A stretch of DNA of 64,000 nt from Dipteris shenzhenensis (GCA_047967505.1 CM106541.1); one strand, 5' to 3'; positions 10,783-21,097 are shown, counted from the stretch's first letter. A program made the numbers and translations. The notes: a model not told the origin generated them from the sequence alone.

Positions 10783-11985
10783 TTTTAAAATGACAACTCC
10801 AAAAAGAGATGAAATGGTTAGGGAGAGCGAGGAAAGGGCTAGAAAAGGAAAAGCTATAGCTGGAGAGGAAATACTTAAGTACAAAATGAAACTCAGAAGG
10901 ATAACATGGAAATGGAAGACATAGATTACAGTGATTATGGAATTCTGTATACGGAATTCAATAAATTTCAAACTTGAACACAAAATATGGAAACATAGTT
11001 AGGAACTATTAGTGATACTTTAAAAATCCTAGCTGAAGCCATAACCAAGTTAGCCAATTCTCAATCGGTAACTCCTATGGAAAAATCACCGACTCCTCCT
11101 AATAAGGTTGAGAGGTCCACCTCTTGACTTAGAGAAACCTCTAACCTTCTTAAGGACTTGAAACCACCAATTTTCAATGGGGAAGAAAAGGAGCACAATA
11201 AAAATGTGATTAATATGTTCTTGCAAAAGTGGCAAGACTTCCATTGACTCAGGAATACCCCTCCTCAATATCAAGTTGTGAAAGCAAGTCTTTCCCTTGG
11301 AAACAAGGCCTATAATGGTGGATGAGCCTCAATGAAAATGATAGAATTCCTAGGTATTGGGATGAGTTTGAACAAGCCTTCTTAAATGAGGTTTTACCAG
11401 AAAATGAATTAGAAAGAGCATGGGAGGCTTGGGATAGTTGCACTATGGGTAAAAATACTCTAGTCTAGTATATAGCGAACTATAGGGAGGTAGTCCTTAA
11501 GTTGAAAGGAATTGATGAATTCCAAAAGATAAGGGGTTTCGTGAGGTCTCAAAGACACTTATAAGGTTGAGGTGAAAATAAATTCTCCCAAAACCTTTGA
11601 GGAAGCAATTAGGGGAAATCCAAAGTTCAACAAATTTTCCAATTTGAAAAGGAAGGGGCACTTTAAGAAGGAGGTTCCTCAAGTAGCACCTAAGAAACCT
11701 CAAACACAAAATTATCCTCTCTTGAAGAAAGAGGATTATGAAAGGGCCAGGCACAAAAATATTTGCTTCAAATGTTTGGGCAAAGACCATGCTACTTAGA
11801 ACTGCTCTCAAAATAGACAAGCGAGAGCCAAAGCCCCAAATAAAACAAGTACATGCGGTGCAGGTGTTGCCTCTTAATGGTACTAAAAAGTACACTGAGG
11901 TAGAGGTCTATCATGAGGATAGCACCCACATGTTCTATCTATCATCAGCAATATGGTAGCCCACCTTTGGTCCTCATGACTGAAT
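10783..11985 (+). pseudogene. gypsy-A1 gag remnant
   Basis: Begins MTTPKRDEMVRESEERARKG and can be followed through frame changes and stops: KLANSQSVTPMEKSPTPPNK, LLKDLKPPIFNGEEKEHNK and YQVVKASLSLGNKAYN, which is gag-like (FNGE...W...). It ends with a CCHC-type knuckle at 11737-11800, ARHKNICFKCLGKDHAT followed by a stop where the final Cys region should continue. Length and order fit Ty3/gypsy gag; it is too broken to be expressed. The copia-2 insertion lies just downstream. Confidence 0.75.
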
Positions 11986-12019
11986 GAGGATGCATGGAAA
12001 AATAAAGGGGCAAAATGTA

Positions 12020-12024
12020 AGAGT
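12020..12024. repeat. Target-site duplication of copia-2 (left)
   Basis: AGAGT immediately left of the LTR; the same five bases lie at 19234-19238 on the other side. Confidence 0.95.
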
Positions 12025-12281
12025 TGACAAAATATGAAGAGGGGAGAGGAGAAGAGTGGAGATGAGGAGAGAGGGCACAGCTAGAGAGCACACCACAAAT
12101 GACTAACTGTACACTAGAATTAGTTGAAAAAATAGAATATATACAAACCCTTTTAGGGTTAGGGTTAGGGAAGCTAACCCTTTCCTTTATAGCACTCTAT
12201 AAGGTTAGTGCTATGCACATATGATCACGTGATGGTGCTATGCACACATGATCACATGATGTTGAGCATGAACTCTCAACA
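12025..12281 (-). repeat. copia-2 3' LTR
   Basis: 257 bp; on the plus strand it reads TGACAAAATATG to CTCTCAACA. Same length as the 5' LTR at 18977-19233 and identical apart from one base near 12080. It holds the same telo-box, TATA and U3 repeats as the other LTR. Confidence 0.97.
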
Positions 12282-12291
12282 CCTTCCCTCA
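12282..12291 (-). promoter_or_regulatory. copia-2 polypurine tract
   Basis: On the minus strand GAGGGAAGG directly precedes the 3' LTR (plus strand CCTTCCCTC). Plus-strand DNA priming site by position and composition. A second similar tract lies at 12313-12322. Confidence 0.85.
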
Positions 12292-12369
12292 AGATCAACA
12301 TCATGAAGTAGGCCTTCCCTCAAGATGATGATTCTGGGGAATCGAAGAAGGACTGAGCATTACATTCCA

Positions 12370-15300
12370 TCACACCCCTTTAATGGGAATGTCCTTCCTC
12401 TGCATCAAACCAAGAGCTAGTCGGTGTTTCTCGAATAGCTCTTTACCGAGTGGTTTGGTAAAGATATCTGCAACATTTTCTTTGCTATCACAATGCCGCA
12501 GTGTGATGTCACCAAGTAACACTCTTTCTCTGATGAAGTGCTCTCTGACATCAATGTGCTTTGTCCTGGAGTGATATACTGGATTTTTGGCCAATGCTTG
12601 AGCCGATTGATTATCACAGTATATTGTTGTTGGCTTTGACTCATCAAAGTAATCTGTTTCTGACAATAGTCTTCTGAGCCATATAGCCTCACATGCACCT
12701 GTAGTGAGTGCTCTATATTCTGCTTCAGTCGAAGACAAAGAAACAGTTGGCTGTTTGTTTGACAACCATGATATAGCACCTTGACCAAGGAAAAATGCAT
12801 ATCCCTGTGTCGATCTCCTGGTCTCATGATCTCCAGCATAGTCACTATCACAGTATCCATGCAACCGTGGATGACTTCCTCTGTATTCTATCCCAAATTG
12901 TCTTGTACCTCTGATGTATCTCAAGACTCTTTTGGCTGCATTCCAGTGAGACTGTTTTGGATTTGCCATAAACTGTGCTAGTGAGCTTACTGCATAACAA
13001 ATATCTGGCCGTGTGATTGTCAGATATATAAGAGATCCAATGAGTTGCCTGTAGTATCTGTCATTGACTGTAGGCTTTTCTGAATCTTTAGTAAGTTTCA
13101 AACTCTGTTCCATGGGAGTGGCTGCAATCTTGCAATCTGCCATATGAAACTTCTTCAGGAGACTGTCAACATATTTGAGCTGACTCATGAATGTGCTATC
13201 TGAATCTCTCCAGAACTCAATTCCAAGACAATAGTGCATAAGTCCAAGATCTTTCATGTCGAACTCTGCAGATAAGTCTTGTTTTAGTTTTCTGATGAAG
13301 CTATCCTTGCTTCCTGTCACAATCAGATCATCTACGTACAAAAGTGCAATAGTAATATCCTCCCCTTGAACTTTGTAGTAGAGAGTATGATCTGCATTTG
13401 ACTTCAGGTATCCCAGATCAGCAAAATACTTGTCAATTCTGCTGTACCAACTTCTGGGTGCTTGCTTTAAGCCATAGAGACTTTTCTTGAGATGGCAAAC
13501 CTTGTTCTCCTGTCCTGGTTCAACATAACCGGCTGGTTGTTGCATGTAGACTTCCTCGTCTAGATAACCATTGAGAAATGCATTCTTGACATCGAGCTGA
13601 TACACATTCCATTTACTGAGTGTCGCTAGTGATATCAAGAACCGTATGGAATCCATCTTTGCTACTGGAGCATAAGTCTCATCATAATCTTGGCCATATT
13701 GTTGTGCAAATCCTTTTGCAACTAATCTGGCTTTGTATCTCTGAATACTGCCATCTGGATTGTACTTCACTTTGTATACCCATTTGTTGGCTATGGCCTT
13801 CTTTCCTGGTGGAAGGTCGCATAATACCCAAGTGTTATTTTTATACAAAGCATCCATTTCTTCATTCATTGCAGTTTGCCATTCTGGCTTATTTACTGCG
13901 TCTTCGAAGTACACTGGCTCTTCTGTAGCCATGATGGTAGTCATAAGAGCATAGTTGGTGGTTTCCACCTGAATTGCTTTGCCTTTCTGAGCATATGTCA
14001 ATCTGACTGGTGGTCTGCTTTCCCTAGTAGACCGTCTGAGCTGCTGTGACGCTGATTGGGGTGTTGCTGGCAATTCTTGCTCTTCTTCATCAACCTGTTC
14101 TGTAGATGACTGTGAAGTTGATGCTTCTATCTCCTGTGTAGGTGAGGTTTTCCATTCTGATTCCTCATCGAAGATTACATCTCTGGAGATGATGACTTTG
14201 CGGTTGATGGGATCATACAATTTGTATGCTTTACTTTCTTCACTGTAGCCAACCATGATGCATTTGCGTGACTTCGCATCCAATTTCCTGCGATGATCAT
14301 CATGTATGTGGGCATATGCTATGCAACCAAATATGCGGAGATGCCCAATGCGTGGCTTGTGTCCAGTGAATGCTTCATAAGGAGTCATACCTTGTATCGG
14401 TTCGGTAGGAAGCCGATTAAGCAAGTAGTTAGCTGTAGCTATTGCTTCTGCCCAATACTGATTCGGAAGATGCTTTTCACTAAGCATTGCTCTAGCACTG
14501 TCTGCTAAAGTCCCATTCTTCCTTTCAGCTATTGCATTTTGCTGAGGAGTATCTGCACATGTGAATTGTCTTCGAATGCCGTGAGTTTTGCAAAAGTTCA
14601 TGAAGGCTGAAGACATGTATTCACCTCCTCTGTCTGATCTCATGACCTTGATCTTTCTGCCTGTCTGGTTTTCTACCATGGCTTTGAATTCTTGAAATCT
14701 GGCAAACACTTCAGATTTCTCTTTCAGAAAGTAGACCCAACAATATCTGCTGTAGTCGTCGATGAAGGTCAAGTAATAAAGTGAACCATTGATGCTGCGG
14801 GTCTGGGCATAACCCCATACATCTGTATGAATTAAATCAAGAATACCTCGTGCACGAGAGGTACTTCTGACAAAGTTGGTTCGCTTTTGTTTGCCGAAGC
14901 AGCATGCTTCACAAACCTTTCCAAGAAACTGTAGCTTCGGAATCCCAATTGCCATATTTTGATTCCTTAGATCTAACAAGTACTTGAAGTTGACATGACC
15001 ATATCTCTTGTGCCATTTTGCAGATAGTGGCATCTGTTGCATTTGAGCTGACATGGCATGCTTATCTGGTACTGTAGCTAGCATCCTGTACAAGCGTCCT
15101 TCCTTGACACCTTTTGCTACTAGCTGACCTCTTTTGGATTTGTCTCTGATAGTGCATTCATCACCGTCGAAGATGACTTTGTAGTTGTGTTCCGTCATTT
15201 GACCTACTGATAAAAGGTTCTTGCTGAGCTTCGGAACATAGAGCACATCTTTGACTAATCCTTTTGTACCAGTGAAATTGTTCATAGGGATAACACCTGT

Positions 15301-16626
15301 CCCTTGAACCGGATTCGGTGTATTGTCTGCTGTGTAGATGACATTCTTTTGACCTTCTAATGGCTTCATTTCTGTGAACCATTCCTGATGATTTGTCATA
15401 TGAGATGATGCACCGCTGTCGATGTACCAAGGATCCTGTTCCACTTGGTCGACTTGATAGCTGAAATCCTCTTTGGGATTGAAATCAGTGTCTTGGTGCA
15501 TTGTATCAGTCTGATGCAATTCCTCACTTGCAAGAAACATATTGCCATGTTCATTTGCAAAATGACTGTGACTAGAATGTCCACCACGATGATTTCCTCT
15601 TCCTCGGGAATTCCCTCGATTACTGCTGGATTGACTGCCTTGGTCATACTGCTTCTTGCGGCAATCTCTTTCATAGTGTCCAAACTTGTGACAATAGTTG
15701 CATTGAATGTTTGACACATTGGTGGATGCATTCCCTCGTCCTTGGAATCTTCCTCGGTTGGAATGATTTCCTCTTTGCTGATTTTGATGTTGCTGAGGAT
15801 GCTGCTGATGCTGATGCTGATTCTGACTTTGATTTTGACCACTTTTCTGATATGATCTACCTCTGTTTCTGCCTTTGCCTCTGCTTCTGTCTGAAGCTGT
15901 GAATGCCTGATCATTAGAATGACCTTTACGTGCTTGAATGGCCTGAGTCCTGAGTTCTTCACCAAGTAGAACTGACTGAAGTTCTTCCAGTGTTGGAATT
16001 TGCCGTTGGATGGCAATACTCTGGACCAGATTCTCATATCCTTCTCCTAGTCCATTCAGGATTACTTGAACCATTTCTGCGGGATTCATAGTCTCTCCTG
16101 CTGCTGCAAGTTGATTGTTGTAGTCTTTGATGCGGAGTACATAAGCATGACCGGTTTCACTGCTGTTGCGGAAACTCTGGTTGATCTGGTTTCTCAAGGT
16201 GAGAATCCTGGATGTGTTCTTGGACTCGTAGAGAGCTGCGAACATATCCCATGCTTCTTTTGATGTCTTGACTGTGTTGAGCTGTGCTAGCATGACATCT
16301 TGCACATTCTGCTTGATCAGGTGATAGGCATACTTGTCTTTCTTATCCCATTCTGCTTGAGCTCGGGCAATAGCAGGATCTGCTACTGGTGCGGAAACTG
16401 TTTGTGTAGATGTAGATCCCGATGTAGATCCCGTTGCTGGTGCTGTGACAACAGATGGAGTAGAGCTACTGGTGGCTGGATCGGCCAATGGTCTAGGTAT
16501 GGATCCATCAACATACTCCCATTTGTCCTGAAGCACAAGAATGGTCTCCATTCGGTATTTCCATGTACCGTAATTGGAGTTGTCTAACTTAGCAGATGCC
16601 TCCAGATTGAGGTTGCTAGTCGACAT
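12370..16626 (-). CDS. gag-pol: copia-2 Gag-Pol polyprotein, intact
   Basis: A 1418-residue Ty1/copia polyprotein in one frame, the usual length. It starts MSTSNLNLEASAKLDNSNYG; no frameshift is needed. Domains: gag (UBN2 type) about 1-250; a Gln/His/Asn-rich basic stretch about 255-300; CCHC knuckle CNYCHKFGHYERDC about 308-321; protease with WYIDSGASSHMT about 399-410; HHCC zinc site (HKRYGH, CEAC) about 537-575; integrase catalytic residues in IHTDVWG, RSDRGGEY and NAIAERKNG (D, D, E) about 596-702; RT with KWVYKVK, YKARLVAKGFAQ and LLYVDD (YVDD about 1096); RNase H with YCDSDYAGD, SSTEAEY and YCDNQSA, ending near 1390. All catalytic residues are present. It packages RNA and makes, cuts and integrates the cDNA. 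It is transcribed from the LTR at 18977-19233. Confidence 0.97.
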   Translation of the reverse strand: MSTSNLNLEASAKLDNSNYGTWKYRMETILVLQDKWEYVDGSIPRPLADPATSSSTPSVVTAPATGSTSGSTSTQTVSAPVADPAIARAQAEWDKKDKYAYHLIKQNVQDVMLAQLNTVKTSKEAWDMFAALYESKNTSRILTLRNQINQSFRNSSETGHAYVLRIKDYNNQLAAAGETMNPAEMVQVILNGLGEGYENLVQSIAIQRQIPTLEELQSVLLGEELRTQAIQARKGHSNDQAFTASDRSRGKGRNRGRSYQKSGQNQSQNQHQHQQHPQQHQNQQRGNHSNRGRFQGRGNASTNVSNIQCNYCHKFGHYERDCRKKQYDQGSQSSSNRGNSRGRGNHRGGHSSHSHFANEHGNMFLASEELHQTDTMHQDTDFNPKEDFSYQVDQVEQDPWYIDSGASSHMTNHQEWFTEMKPLEGQKNVIYTADNTPNPVQGTGVIPMNNFTGTKGLVKDVLYVPKLSKNLLSVGQMTEHNYKVIFDGDECTIRDKSKRGQLVAKGVKEGRLYRMLATVPDKHAMSAQMQQMPLSAKWHKRYGHVNFKYLLDLRNQNMAIGIPKLQFLGKVCEACCFGKQKRTNFVRSTSRARGILDLIHTDVWGYAQTRSINGSLYYLTFIDDYSRYCWVYFLKEKSEVFARFQEFKAMVENQTGRKIKVMRSDRGGEYMSSAFMNFCKTHGIRRQFTCADTPQQNAIAERKNGTLADSARAMLSEKHLPNQYWAEAIATANYLLNRLPTEPIQGMTPYEAFTGHKPRIGHLRIFGCIAYAHIHDDHRRKLDAKSRKCIMVGYSEESKAYKLYDPINRKVIISRDVIFDEESEWKTSPTQEIEASTSQSSTEQVDEEEQELPATPQSASQQLRRSTRESRPPVRLTYAQKGKAIQVETTNYALMTTIMATEEPVYFEDAVNKPEWQTAMNEEMDALYKNNTWVLCDLPPGKKAIANKWVYKVKYNPDGSIQRYKARLVAKGFAQQYGQDYDETYAPVAKMDSIRFLISLATLSKWNVYQLDVKNAFLNGYLDEEVYMQQPAGYVEPGQENKVCHLKKSLYGLKQAPRSWYSRIDKYFADLGYLKSNADHTLYYKVQGEDITIALLYVDDLIVTGSKDSFIRKLKQDLSAEFDMKDLGLMHYCLGIEFWRDSDSTFMSQLKYVDSLLKKFHMADCKIAATPMEQSLKLTKDSEKPTVNDRYYRQLIGSLIYLTITRPDICYAVSSLAQFMANPKQSHWNAAKRVLRYIRGTRQFGIEYRGSHPRLHGYCDSDYAGDHETRRSTQGYAFFLGQGAISWLSNKQPTVSLSSTEAEYRALTTGACEAIWLRRLLSETDYFDESKPTTIYCDNQSAQALAKNPVYHSRTKHIDVREHFIRERVLLGDITLRHCDSKENVADIFTKPLGKELFEKHRLALGLMQRKDIPIKGV

Positions 16627-18964
16627 GGTGCAAACAATGTACTCAAAAAATGTCCTGGAAAAACTCTGTATGAATCAACTGCAAATACACTGAAGATGCC
16701 AAGTGAAATCTCTGTACCGTCGGTGAAGATAGAACTGCAGTAAATAAGATCTGACCTGTATTACAAGGCTTGTGGCAATGATGCCGGGAATAGCCAAGAG
16801 GCTTTACAAGGCTGAAAAATGATGTGCATGATGCCGTGAGATAGCCAACTAGGCTTTACAATGGTGGCATGTGTGTGTGAAATCAAGTGCTATCTGCCCA
16901 CTGAATCAATCTGCAATGCCTCTGAACTCTGAAGTCTGCTCACTGAACTGATGAACGTAAGATTTCAGGTAATGTAATGATGTGAAATCGGATGTGAGCG
17001 TATGGACTGACTCCGAGTAGGTACTAGTCGGGAATTTTGGGCATGGCTTAGATTGGCAACTTGGGGAATTCAAAGCGTCCCCTCTATGGCGATTTAGTCT
17101 ACTCTGATCTAGATCTAAACCAACCGTCGATCGATGAAAGAGCAGCAAATAATTCCTTTTCCTTTGTTCTTTTTAAGTGCTGGGTCAGATGCGTCGATGT
17201 AGAGGCAAATGTGCGTGAAGGAAGTGGTTTTGTTGGCGAGGCTTAAATGTGAGTGTAACTTGCGCCGAAATGTGCGCGTGATGTAACGAACGCGTAGAGC
17301 ACAAAAAATCGAGCGACTTTCCTTTTTGGAGCACCCTCAAATTCTTCCTGGATCAAGAGATATGACTTGATCTAGGTGGAGGGGCAAAAGGAGTGCAAAT
17401 GGTGCTCAATGATGATGTGTCACTGTGAGTCACATGCAGTGATGATGTGGCACTGTGATTAGCAAGAGGTGTGCCAGTGAAGTTCTGTACTGAGGTGGCA
17501 GTGCTGAGGTGTCACTAATGACGTGGCAATGATGACGTGGCAATGATGACGTGGCAATGATGACGTGGCCAGATGACGTGGCAGATGACGTGGCCAGATG
17601 ACGTGGCAGATGACGTGGCCAAATGACGTGGCAAATGACGTGGCCTGATGACGTGGCCAGATGACGTGGCAGATGACGTGGCCTGATGACGTGGCCTGAT
17701 GACGTGGCCAGATGACGTGGCAGATGACGTGGCCAGATGACGTGGCAGATGACGTGTCAGTGCTGACGTGGCAGTCGGTGATGACGTGGCAGTCGGTGCT
17801 GACGTGGCAGTCGGTGATGACGTGGCAGTCGGTGCTGACGTGGCAGTCGGTGATGACGTGGCAGATAGGATTGGCTGATGATGTGGCAGATGGATAAGGG
17901 CCACGTGTCACAAGGAGGACGATCGGAATCTTTGGAGATGCCGACGGAATCTCGGGATTCCGTCGTCTTCTACGATCGTTTGTTGAGAAAAAAAAAACTG
18001 GTCGTTGGAGAAGCCGCCGCTGCGTAGCCTTCTTCCAACCTGTGACCTCCTCTTACGAAAGGCTTTCTGTGGATTTTCCAAATGGGAGTTTGGATCTTTT
18101 ACGTTCAAAACTTCGAGCTCTTCTTCCGTCAAATCTTTACGTCGAAGCTCTTCGGGAGCTCTTCCGTCAATCTCTACGTTGAAGCTCTTTGGTGAGAGTT
18201 TCCGACAGTCGCAGCTGAGAGTTTCCGACAGTTTCTCTGTCAATCTTTACGTGCAGCTGGAAGCTCGTCCGTGGGTCGCTACGGCGAAGCTCTGCGAAGG
18301 TTGGAAGCTCGTTCTGTCAAAATCTGCGAGGTGAAGTGAGAGTTTCCGACAGTGGAAGCGTGCGGGAGCTTGGAATCATCGTGTGATCAGATCTAAGCTC
18401 TGGCAACAGCTCCATATGCGGTCGGTCGTAGGACTTGTAGATGGCGCGTTGGTCGATAGAAGAGCTCGTCGTTGGAGCTGGCGGCTACTGCTGTAGAGGA
18501 ATTGAAGAGGCTACCAGACTGTGTGTGAAGCCAGTGAGCCTTGGGCTGCCTTGATGTTGAGGAAGGAGCTCGGTTGATGCTGCTTCTTCTAGTCCACTTG
18601 CTCGCGCTGGAGCTGAGGTGCTTGTTGAAGAAGCATCCGCTTGTGGATAGCAAATCAACTCTCTTTCCTCTCAAAACCAGTAGAGCTTCGGCTCTTTCTC
18701 TCAAACCTTTCAAATCTCTCCTCACATGGATCCTCACAAAGAAACTACTCAAGGGACTCTCTTATGCTCAATGAATCTTTCATGAAATGGATCTCTCTTA
18801 CTCTCTCAATGACGGAAATCTCTCAAGAACAAATGACGGAAATCTTCTTCCGATGGACGGAATTTTCTCTCAACGGAAGAGAATGGAACACTCAATCTCA
18901 CAATCTCTCAATCTCTCAATCACTCTCACAAGAAGGATGGCGCCTCAACGGAAGGCAGAACCAA
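16627..18964 (-). other. copia-2 long 5' leader
   Basis: About 2.3 kb between PBS and gag start, very long for a copia element of this size. It holds the TGACGTG array, short repeats around ATGCCG and GGCTTTACAA (16780-16860), and CTCTCAATCTCTCAATC repeats near 18900. Open frames over the array are products of the repeat and are not supported as genes. The GC-richer stretch 18000-18640 has no recognised coding motif. Confidence 0.8.
17519..17863. repeat. Minisatellite of 25 TGACGTG motifs
   Basis: Tandem units of about 14, 12-13 and 18 bp, each built on GATGACGTGGC or GCTGACGTGGC. I count 25 copies of TGACGTG between 17519 and 17860. In element sense they read GCCACGTCA, the G-box/C-box hybrid ACGT core bound by plant bZIP factors. 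A CACGTG lies just beyond, at about 17902. The array lies in the transcribed leader, not in the LTR. Confidence 0.92.
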
Positions 18965-18976
18965 GCTCTGATACCA
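18965..18976 (-). other. copia-2 primer-binding site
   Basis: On the minus strand TGGTATCAGAGC, complementary to the 3' end of plant initiator tRNA-Met, followed by TTGG. It touches the LTR with no spacer. Confidence 0.95.
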
Positions 18977-19233
18977 TGACAAAATATGAAGAGGGGAGAG
19001 GAGAAGAGTGGAGATGAGGAGAGAGGGCACACCTAGAGAGCACACCACAAATGACTAACTGTACACTAGAATTAGTTGAAAAAATAGAATATATACAAAC
19101 CCTTTTAGGGTTAGGGTTAGGGAAGCTAACCCTTTCCTTTATAGCACTCTATAAGGTTAGTGCTATGCACATATGATCACGTGATGGTGCTATGCACACA
19201 TGATCACATGATGTTGAGCATGAACTCTCAACA
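18977..19233 (-). repeat. copia-2 5' LTR with promoter
   Basis: 257 bp, drives transcription on the minus strand. U3 has two ~27-bp tandem repeats (around TGCTATGCACA and ATGATCAC) at about 19159-19212, one containing the palindrome ATCACGTGAT at 19176-19185. Downstream come telo-box motifs at 19105-19121 and a TATATAT element near 19090-19096. Confidence 0.95.
19090..19121 (-). promoter_or_regulatory. Telo-boxes beside TATA in the copia-2 LTR
   Basis: On the minus strand the order is CCCTAACCCTAACCCTAAAA then GGGTTTGTATATATTC. Two overlapping AACCCTAA telo-boxes lie a few bases upstream of the TATA-like element. In plants such boxes bind TRB-type factors; that link here is inference. Confidence 0.7.
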
Positions 19234-19238
19234 AGAGT
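19234..19238. repeat. Target-site duplication of copia-2 (right)
   Basis: AGAGT directly after the LTR, matching 12020-12024. Confidence 0.95.
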
Positions 19239-19520
19239 GATGGTTGATGATAGTGCAACACATAATTTCTTGAACCATTCATTAGTGAAGAAATTAAAAT
19301 TGCCCGAGAATCCAAGTGCCCATAAATATGTGGTCTCTTTGGCAAAGCGCAATGATAAAAAGGTTTGGGACACCATGATACATGGTGTAGCGGTGGATAT
19401 TGAAGGCTATCAAGATGCCTTGGATTTCCAAATCATGCATCTCAATTGAACAGACGTAGTGCTTGGTCGTTGTATAGTCTTGGGCATAGCTTAAAGCGGA
19501 GTTATCGTAATAACTCCATT
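19239..19520 (+). pseudogene. gypsy-A1 protease
   Basis: Aspartic protease of gypsy-A1. MVDDSATHNFLNHSLVKKL contains the active-site region; the expected motif is DSGATHNF, so the glycine is absent. It continues with SLAKRNDKKVWDTMIHG and VDIEGYQDALDFQIMHL, then a stop at 19447-19449 and a LGR remnant. The A2 copy at 46577-46804 keeps this region open further (VLGREWLYS). Confidence 0.8.
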
Positions 19521-20690
19521 ATGTTTGAAAAAGAGGGTAGAGTCTTCCAGATTCAAGGAGAACATGAAGTGCCCAATTCTCCTCTTATTTGTTCAAAGGA
19601 ATTGGAATGACTGCTACACCAAGAAGAATGTAAGGTATATCTCTGTGAACTTACTTTTATTGGTGATTTTATCTCTTCTGCATCAAAAAGAAGTAATATT
19701 GTTTTTGATAATGTTAAAAAGTATAAATCTTCTTTCAATGATTTAATGTCTATGGTTTACCTCCTGAGAGAGAAGTAGATCATAGAATAGATTTGATTCC
19801 TGGATCTACCCTTGTTTATAAACCCCCATATAGGCTTAGTCAAACGGAGGAACATGAGGTTGAAAGACAATTAACTAAATACCTTAGGAAGGGCCAAATT
19901 CAACCAAGTAGCTCACCTTGGTCTGTACCAATTTTACTGGTAAAGAAAAAGGATGGTACTATGCGTTTATTCATAGATTACCATGCACTAAATTAAATCA
20001 CCATAAAAAATAAGTATCCTATGCCTCGCAGTATGATCTCTTTGATCATTAATAAGTATCCTATGCCTTGCAAGGGGCAAAATATTTTACTAAAATTGAT
20101 TTAAGTTCAAGATATCATCAAGTACAAATTAGGGAAGAGGATGTCCTTAAGACATCATTTCGTACTAGGTATGGACATTTCAATTTAAAGTAATGCCATT
20201 TGGATTAACTATTGCTCCAGCAACTTTCATGACACTTATGAATAGTGTCTTAAGGCCATATTTAGGCAAATTTTCTATAGTTTTTTTAGATGATATCCTT
20301 TTATATATTAAAACAAAAAAAAAGCATTTGGAATATTTGTGAAAAGTGTTTGAGCTACTTAGAGATAATCTGCTCCTTGCTAAAGAATCCAAATGTGAAT
20401 TCTTTGCAAAAAAAGTGAAATACTTGGGACATATAATATCCCAAGAAGGGGTTGTATGTACCCTGAAAAGGTAAGGGCCATATTGGAATGGCCGCATCCT
20501 ACAAACCTAGAAGAATTACATATATTCTTAGGTTTGTCTAGATTTTATAGGAGATCCACCCAAGATTATGCTAAGATAGTTGTTCTGATGATGGACTAGC
20601 TTAAGGGGAAGGGAAGCACCTTCATATGGGATGAACCTCAAAAGAAAGGTTTTGAAAAATTAAAAGCAGCTATAGCAGTAGCTCCTATCT
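19521..20690 (+). pseudogene. gypsy-A1 reverse transcriptase
   Basis: Decayed Ty3/gypsy RT. The readable N-terminal part 19793-19996 has [39 protein letters not shown] and then a stop. A short stretch repeats IKNKYPMP near 20010-20060. Further pieces match [17 protein letters not shown] and FLDDIL of the gypsy palm in shifted frames, including TTTTTAGATGATATCC near 20281 for the catalytic LDD. Many stops. The A2 copy supports the assignment. Confidence 0.85.
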
Positions 20691-20698
20691 TAAAAATT

Positions 20699-21097
20699 AT
20701 GGATCCTAATAATGAACCATTTATGGTTGAAATAGATGCTAGCAATTTTGTTGTCGGTGCGATACTTTTACAAATGGGTAGACCAGAGGCTTTTGAAAGC
20801 AAGAAGTTAGACCATGTCCAATGGAATTACTTGGCATATGAGAAGGAACTATACGCTATAGTGTATGCTTTGAAGAAGTGGAGGCACTATTTGTATGGTG
20901 CCAAATTCGAGATCATCTTTGATCAAGAGAGCATTACGTGGATTTGCAATCAGCCAGAGCTTAAAGGTAGAAAAGCTAGATGGGCTGAATTAATGCAAGA
21001 GTTTGATATACAATTGACATGTCAGAAGGGGAAGTTTAATGTGGTAGTAGACTCTCTTAGCCGAATGCCAATTGTTAATGAATTGAGTTTTACTTAA
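20699..21097 (+). pseudogene. gypsy-A1 RNase H
   Basis: Open for 132 codons. MDPNNEPFMVEIDASNFVVG carries the first catalytic Asp (VEIDAS), followed by YLAYEKELYAIVYALKKWRHYLYG (in two parts the E and helix of gypsy RNase H) and EIIFDQESI, KARWAELMQEFD and VVDSLSRM. This is the best preserved part of gypsy-A1. It ends at a stop before integrase. Confidence 0.85.

Larger units (their letters stand above)
12025..19233 (-). mobile_element. Complete young Ty1/copia element copia-2
   Basis: A 7209-bp LTR retrotransposon on the minus strand with every structural part visible: LTRs of 257 bp ending TG/CA, 5-bp target duplication AGAGT, PBS to tRNA-iMet directly beside the 5' LTR, polypurine tract beside the 3' LTR, a 2.3-kb leader, and one uninterrupted 1418-codon gag-pol frame. 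The LTRs differ at one base that I could find (G at 12080, C at 19032). It sits inside gypsy-A1, between the gag knuckle and protease. Intact frame, intact catalytic motifs and near-identical LTRs indicate a recent insertion that may still be competent. Confidence 0.97.

Noticed and set aside
12145-12170. Interstitial telomere
   Set aside because: Only about three TTAGGG-type units, present identically in both copia-2 LTRs, so they belong to the LTR.
17459-17911. Repetitive open frames with HVITDCH or TWQSV repeats over the minisatellite
   Set aside because: They arise in three frames from the GATGACGTGGC repeat; no start context, no conservation of one frame.
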